In this document: in pieces, positions 59,026-64,000 of the stretch
How the letters are laid out: the number at the start of each line of letters is the position of its first letter
Numbering within the stretch: position 1 is the stretch's first letter
Assembly (NCBI RefSeq): GCF_000149955.1
Contig: NC_030988.1
Coordinates: forward strand, 1,126,167-1,190,166
DNA length: 64,000 nucleotides
Direction of reading: 5' to 3'
From: Fusarium oxysporum f. sp. lycopersici 4287
Taxonomy: Eukaryota > Ascomycota > Sordariomycetes > Hypocreales > Nectriaceae
Position numbers and translations under genes: made by a program
The notes under the pieces: generated by a model
The model's database searches: none
What the model was told of the DNA's origin: nothing
What the model saw: only the letters and a program-made list of their open reading frames with translations

Positions 59026-60440
59026 AGTAACGAGATGCCAATGAGGTACCCTACACTGCCTGACGACTGTCTCTTCAGCTAGTTGAAGCAGTAGCGCTTG
59101 CGACAATGCAAAGAGTTTGTAGGATGTCGAGAGGTGTGCTCCAACTGTTGCATGATTGGCGTTGGTAGACGGGTCGGGCTAGCATGATATAGCTCAAGTG
59201 CACGTCAGACCAGCTCCGAGTGAGATCTCGTTTGTCTTGTAACAAGTCAGGCTATCAATTTAAAGTTGAGACATAGACTATTTTGGTCAAAGAAGCACGC
59301 TGTCGGAGCAAGTAAACAGGCGAACCCAAATCCTCCCAGGGAACGCTGGCTACGGCGATGCCTGGATGAGCCGCCTTGACTTCAGTCACCGAGGTTGTTG
59401 CCAACGTACTATTACGTCTGAAAGGATTGGCCGTCTTTAGTTAGCATGCCAATTGCAAGGTGGATCAAAAACACCATGGCGTAGTCCAGCTGCGAAGTAG
59501 ATTGGGAAAGACTTAGTAACGGCTCACGCCTCTTGGGGCGAGCTTGATGGCCGCGCTGCGAGATCCCACGGTCCAGCGGCCGGGCCACAACGTTCGAGAC
59601 TTGGTACATGGACTTGCCATGACACGTGGCTTATCGCATGGCGTGTTGCGCCGGCCCTTTATCCGTGCGGTCCGGTCATGTTGTTCTCCAAAGACGCAGA
59701 ATTTCTCCATATGCTAGTTCCTTGATTGTCATTTTGCGATAACAATTGACCGCGTCTACTATCATCCGTACCAGAGATGACTTGCCACCGTAGAAGCCCA
59801 GAAGAGCTGGGTTCCGGCCTCTGTTGGAAACGCTGATCAATTTCGCGGCCAAGCGGAGGTCTGTACCTGGGCTGCACGAGAGAGGCGCGTTGCATATGCA
59901 CAATTGACTGCCAGTGCAAAATGAGACCCGCAGGTACAAGCGTTGGGTGGATTACTTCCGTGTCCCCTGGCCCATGTCCCGCGTAGAAAAAGAGTAGCGT
60001 GACGATGTGACGGGGGTACCCTGGTCATTACGACCCTTCAAAAAACCCCAGCACCAACACGACTAAGCAAAGACAAGCTTCCCTGTTTTCGGAGAGTAAA
60101 GCGGGTGGGAAATGAGACAACTCTACCGAGTAGTGGCTTGGGCTTGACAGGGGTGTCCGCTCTGTCCGCGCTGTCCGCGAAAGTGTTGCGCAGGACGGAG
60201 CTGGCTCGGTAGGGGACAGGAGACTCCCTGCGTCCCTCCGAGACATATAAAGAATGGACTAGTCACAATGCAATCAATGATCAATTCCTTGTCCATTCTC
60301 TACTTTTGTGATAAGATTGGAACTGCCCGTCTTTCGACACTGTCATTTCAGCTTCATGCCCCGTTCAACGGCTAAGTTTCCGATGCTCTCCTGATCGTTT
60401 TAATTCCTACCCATTAGACTCCTACTATCATAATTTCAAC
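59026..60440. other. Intergenic, no gene seen
   Basis: Minus frames at 59659-59939 overlap in two phases. One (GRNPALLGFYGGKSSLVRMI) has a P-loop-like look, but the context does not support a protein. The right end is promoter of the gene at 60441. Confidence 0.4.
60246..60251 (+). promoter_or_regulatory. TATA-like box upstream of the gene at 60441
   Basis: TATAAA inside ACATATAAAG, 195 nt before the ATG, with a pyrimidine-rich leader following. Position is compatible with a core promoter; sequence evidence only. Confidence 0.4.
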
Positions 60441-61643
60441 ATGACTCCCCCACGAGAACCAAGCTTTCGCGACTTGGCGATGGATGCCCTCAAGAATCTT
60501 GTCAACGACGTCCCGGACTGGTTACAGCGACTCGACGACCTCAGCGGCCAGGTCGACCGACGCCAGGCCGAGTTGGCCGCTGTTGCTGCCGCAGAGGGCA
60601 AAAGTGCGGAGACAAAGTCACTTCGCAACAAAGGCTCAACCGAGTCCCTCAAGCCTAAAGATGATCCTCCAGTAGTTCACGCCGAGGCTCCAGGGAACGA
60701 GGACATCCTCAAAGATGGCGCAGGCGACAACACAGCACAGACATCAGTCAAGCCCGAGACACCTAAGGTGCACGCCCCAAGCCCTGGCTCCATTCGTCAG
60801 CAACAAGAGATCATGAAAGCCGCACAAGCTAGAGCACGAGCTCGGGTAAGGAAGAAGCCCAAGTCGCCATCCATGACGTCCAACGAAGACGCCCCTGCCG
60901 CCTATCGCACACGGAGCATGATCATTGTCTATTATGATTGCTATGTTCAGAGCTTCTTTGACGACCTTGTGAGGTTCGTCTCGTCAAGTCGAAACCTGAT
61001 GCGTAAAGCCAAGATGGCCGCAAGAGTTGCCCAGATCAAGAAGCTTGCGGAGCAAGAAGTATCAGAGGATGGAAGCAATGACGACGCCATCCCTTCACTA
61101 CGATACATGAGCAGCAGGCGATTCGGTCCTATGTCGATATCCCGACCCGGTGCTGGTGACCAACCACCAGATGTATACGATAAGCTAGACAAGGGCCTCG
61201 AGTTTGTGCAGAGTATGTGTGAGCACGGTGCTCATCAGTTTCTTCGCGATGGCGACTGCAACGACGAGATCAGTAAGGTACAGAAACGACTGACGGAGGT
61301 CCTCGAGATGGCCAAGACAGAAATGGAGCGCGTTGAGCGTGAAGAGCCTGAACTAGCAAAGGAAACAGGCGAGATGGGCAAAGTCCGGACGCGGCGGCCC
61401 GTAAGTGTGCGCCGCGACATGGCGGTTGACCACAAGGAAAGCAGTCCGACACCCACTAAGGAGGAGAACAAGTTAGAGCCCGCAAAACTCGAAGCTGCCG
61501 AACCTATTATCGCAGCAGATCCCACGGCACCTATGGCTGTGGATCCAAATATCATGGAAGCTGACGAGGGCATCGATGTCGAAATGGAACTTCCCAAACT
61601 ACAATATCGATCGACCCGGGCGATGCGCAGTCGCGGACCATAG
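60441..61643 (+). CDS. Conserved fungal protein of unknown function, 400 aa
   Basis: Single exon from ATG in good context (CAACATGAC). Order: a helical N-terminus (LAMDALKNLVNDVPDWLQRL, DDLSGQVDRRQAELAAVAAA), a disordered Pro/Lys-rich part, then a conserved core RTRSMIIVYYDCYVQSFFDD, LVRFVSSSRNLMRKAKMAAR, DKLDKGLEFVQSMCEHGAHQ and FLRDGDCNDEISKVQKRLTE, a Glu-rich helix and an acidic tail ending LQYRSTRAMRSRGP. The core is familiar from conserved Pezizomycotina proteins; no biochemical role is known to me. There is no signal peptide or membrane segment; basic clusters (RARARVRKKPKS) could be nuclear signals. Intact. Confidence 0.8.
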   Translation: MTPPREPSFRDLAMDALKNLVNDVPDWLQRLDDLSGQVDRRQAELAAVAAAEGKSAETKSLRNKGSTESLKPKDDPPVVHAEAPGNEDILKDGAGDNTAQTSVKPETPKVHAPSPGSIRQQQEIMKAAQARARARVRKKPKSPSMTSNEDAPAAYRTRSMIIVYYDCYVQSFFDDLVRFVSSSRNLMRKAKMAARVAQIKKLAEQEVSEDGSNDDAIPSLRYMSSRRFGPMSISRPGAGDQPPDVYDKLDKGLEFVQSMCEHGAHQFLRDGDCNDEISKVQKRLTEVLEMAKTEMERVEREEPELAKETGEMGKVRTRRPVSVRRDMAVDHKESSPTPTKEENKLEPAKLEAAEPIIAADPTAPMAVDPNIMEADEGIDVEMELPKLQYRSTRAMRSRGP

Positions 61644-62282
61644 AGTCGTGTTTCTGTTCCTTTGCTTTTGAAGTTGCGAGTGGGAGGTAATTTAGAATTG
61701 TTGAATCGATCTGTTTGCGATTATCCTCATCGTGATTACAACCTCGATTGGTGAAATGTGCCTGCGAAATAATATGAAAATGCTGTGTCGCAGGCCGGGC
61801 ATGGTCTCAATGATCCTCAGGAACAACAGCCCTTAGTAATCAAGCTGGGTGATTTAAAGTAAAACCTGTGGGATGGAATACCCCACACTGAAGATAGAAC
61901 CAATCAACTCACTACTGCTGCTCATCATATTCACTCTAACCCTTTAAGCACGCTCAGTGCGACAGTTATGAGCCCGGAGACTCTTTCGCTACGTCGCACG
62001 CGATATTTATCACCATTACCAGCTTTCCTGTCAACCTGGACGCAATGAAATCTTTCTTCCGACAGGAAATTCTCTTCAGAGAAACCGGAACGAAGTTGGA
62101 CCGGTTGCATTATGCTTACTGCGGGGTTCATCACCAGCCGCGAAAGCAGCAACTACAGAGAAGACTCAGAAAAACTGATATTTTCATAATGATTTCAATA
62201 AAAAAGGAAGCTAACGCATTAAATAGAAGTCAACTAAAAAGTGAAGTTAACATTGCCTTTACCAAAAATCATCAAACACAAG
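61644..62282. other. Spacer and possible 5' region of the copia element
   Basis: The 3' flank of the gene at 60441, followed by sequence that should hold the left LTR and primer-binding site of the element at 62283. I could not define an LTR edge or a primer-binding site by eye; only one end of the element is in the window. Confidence 0.4.
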
Positions 62283-64000
62283 ATGTCGATCAAAGACCAT
62301 AACCTCGCTATGCTCAACGCCCGTGAAGACTGGACGAACTGGATTAATTCTATCGAGGACCTTGCCGTGCGTAATGATGTCTGGAACTATTGTGATCCAG
62401 AAGGGATCGAAAACCTGGTCTTTACTGCGACCAAACCATCAGACTCAGCGAGCAAGGATACGATCCAGAAATACCACAGCCTCCAGGCTATCTACGAGAG
62501 CGAGAAGAAGAAATATGACAAGGTCTCTGATCGCATCGACCTCACGGTGTGCCAGGAGTTCAAGCAACACTACCTCGGAATCCATGACGTCCGCGGCAAA
62601 CTCATCGCGCTGGCTGATAGCATCCAACCCACTGCGAAAGATCAGAAGCAGAATGTCAGGACCGAGTTCGAATCGCTTAAGAAAGGCCCTGGCAACACTA
62701 GTCTTGACAAATGGCTTAGCCGCTGGCCTGCTCTCGTCAGCAACGCCAAGCGTTACAAGATCGAGAATCTCAGCGAGTCACAGATTTGTGATGCGTTCAT
62801 TGAAGCATCTCGTGAAGTCAACCCACCGTTCTACAACTACATGAAGTCCAAAGAAGCTCAGGTTGAGAACGAGAAGAACCTCATCAGGGAGGCAGCAAAA
62901 GCAATGGAGAAGATCTCAAACGCTTTTCTCACCGCGCTTAACGAGATTAACCCTGACCATGCCAGTAACGGCTCTATCACCGTTGCAAGCTCGGCTGATT
63001 CTGAAGAGGACGAAAATGATCAAAATGATGATGCCACTATTGTTCAGAAAGCTCAGAATACAACGAACAGAGCTCTCAGGACCTTCCGCAAGCTCAACCC
63101 AACCCTCTCCGAGAAGAAGATCACGATCGGATTCTGTATTAGGCAATTCAGAACAATGGCACCACCGAAGGAGAACGCTACTAGGGGACGAGCAGCCCAT
63201 GCCACATTCCAAGATAGGAAGCATGACTATGGCTGGGACTCGCAAAACGAGGAGAGCCAGCCCCAGCAGAAAAGACAGCGAACACAACCTTCATCTTCGA
63301 GCACAAACCCTCAACAGTGCGTCTGTGGCATGTCTCACAAGTATGCTGACTGCTACTACCTAAATCCTTCGAAGGCACCAGAAGGATGGACACCAGCCAT
63401 CCAAGTCCAATCGAAAGTCATCACTGCAGTCAAAGGGAGCAGGAGGCTTCGGACAAACATCGAAAAGAACTTTAGGAGAAACAAGATCAACCTACCTAAG
63501 TTCTGGCAGTCTGACAGTACGGAGAATCAACACAAGACTCCGACAGAAGACGAGACTTCAAACACTGCTGCCGCGTTACCACGCAAATCAAGAGCTGCAT
63601 TTGTTACGTCAAAGTTCGCACTCAGCACAACCGCAAAAGACGAGTACGGCGACTGCTTTCGACTCGATAACTGCGCGGATACGCATGTCTGCAATGACCT
63701 ATCTCGCTTCACTAAATACAAGCCTCTGGAAAATGAAGTCATCGAGTTTGGCGACTCAGGCACATACATCACGGGTGTCGGCAATGTCACAGTCCATGTT
63801 GATACCCCATCGGGTCCAGGCTTAATCCAGATCGAGAATGTTGCCCATGTTCCCGGATTCCACTGGAACCTCATCAACACGCACTCTCTCGAACAACAAG
63901 GCCTCTATTTTAATACTAGGACCTGTTGGATGGAGTATTCGGATGGATCAAATGCCTTCAAGGCAACAAAGTATGGTGCTTTCCGAGTGGTCGAACCTTG
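62283..64000 (+). mobile_element. Ty1/copia LTR retrotransposon, 5' coding part, runs off the edge
   Basis: The coding frame starting at 62283 has gag followed by a zinc knuckle and a retropepsin-like protease, the order found in copia elements. Reverse transcriptase, RNase H, the right LTR and target-site duplication, if present, are beyond the window. Confidence 0.85.
62283..64000 (+). CDS. Gag-protease part of a copia polyprotein, open to window end
   Basis: Open for 572 codons with no stop or frameshift. The gag begins MSIKDHNLAMLNAREDWTNW and contains YHSLQAIYESEKKKYDKVSD and LDKWLSRWPALVSNAKRYKI, typical of fungal copia capsids. A shortened zinc knuckle, C-x-C-x3-H-x4-C (CVCGMSHKYADC, from 63318), follows an Arg/Gln-rich stretch. 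The protease is marked by LDNCADTHVCND, with the likely catalytic Asp at residue 462; in relatives this is DSG/DSA-like, so the N-C variant is unusual. The flap and following strand read VIEFGDSGTYITGVG and VAHVPGFHWNLINTHSL. The open frame implies a young, possibly active copy, unlike the LINE at the other end. Confidence 0.85.
   Translation, partial: MSIKDHNLAMLNAREDWTNWINSIEDLAVRNDVWNYCDPEGIENLVFTATKPSDSASKDTIQKYHSLQAIYESEKKKYDKVSDRIDLTVCQEFKQHYLGIHDVRGKLIALADSIQPTAKDQKQNVRTEFESLKKGPGNTSLDKWLSRWPALVSNAKRYKIENLSESQICDAFIEASREVNPPFYNYMKSKEAQVENEKNLIREAAKAMEKISNAFLTALNEINPDHASNGSITVASSADSEEDENDQNDDATIVQKAQNTTNRALRTFRKLNPTLSEKKITIGFCIRQFRTMAPPKENATRGRAAHATFQDRKHDYGWDSQNEESQPQQKRQRTQPSSSSTNPQQCVCGMSHKYADCYYLNPSKAPEGWTPAIQVQSKVITAVKGSRRLRTNIEKNFRRNKINLPKFWQSDSTENQHKTPTEDETSNTAAALPRKSRAAFVTSKFALSTTAKDEYGDCFRLDNCADTHVCNDLSRFTKYKPLENEVIEFGDSGTYITGVGNVTVHVDTPSGPGLIQIENVAHVPGFHWNLINTHSLEQQGLYFNTRTCWMEYSDGSNAFKATKYGAFRVVEP

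Noticed and set aside
60139..60250. Possible tRNA gene or hairpin in the GC-rich stretch before 60441
   Set aside because: Short inverted segments are visible, but no T-loop GTTCGA-type box or cloverleaf could be drawn. No tRNA is supported anywhere in the window.
62323..63363. Arg/Ser-rich plus frames overlapping the copia gag
   Set aside because: They are out-of-frame shadows of the continuous gag-protease frame that starts at 62283.

Overview
The window reads as nuclear DNA of a filamentous ascomycete (Pezizomycotina, probably Sordariomycetes). Introns are short (about 42-79 nt) with GTATGT/GTAAGT-like donors and CTAAC-type branch sites. There is a Zn2Cys6 regulator, fungus-only families (DUF3295/GATA_AreA, EST1-like DNA-binding domain, GH3-GNAT), a decayed Tad-type LINE and a Ty1/copia element. 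Genes are sparse, with long gene-poor spacers. Two runs of N (48471-48827 and 50976-51202) are assembly gaps.

Left part (1-16 kb): a broken Nma111-type serine protease gene on the minus strand is joined directly to a 3'-truncated, dead LINE. After a 3 kb spacer comes a large, apparently intact proteasome activator gene of the BLM10/PA200 family. From 16 to 20.8 kb there are no recognisable genes, but there is a diverged direct repeat of about 0.55 kb.

Middle (20.8-40 kb): a small lineage-type protein, an amidase-signature hydrolase, an unrecognised 298-residue frame, and a very long acidic protein carrying an EST1-like DNA/RNA-binding domain. These are followed by a hypothetical gene with an internal repeat and by two gene fragments: a DUF3295 gene that lacks its GATA_AreA part, and the first 80 or so residues of an APH-type kinase.

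The most unusual block is 41.0-45.9 kb. Two unrecognised genes meet tail to tail with no base between their stop codons. The second of these and a divergently oriented JmjC-like gene each have a different minisatellite at their 5' end. I regard this as the best candidate for an undescribed accessory module; its function is unknown.

Right part (47-64 kb): a Zn2Cys6/fungal_trans regulator interrupted by a gap, three conserved fungal genes of unknown function (53.7, 58.6 and 60.4 kb), a GH3-GNAT protein lacking its glycosidase domain, and at the edge a copia gag-protease frame that is open to the last base. The old dead LINE and the open copia frame suggest at least two periods of transposon activity.
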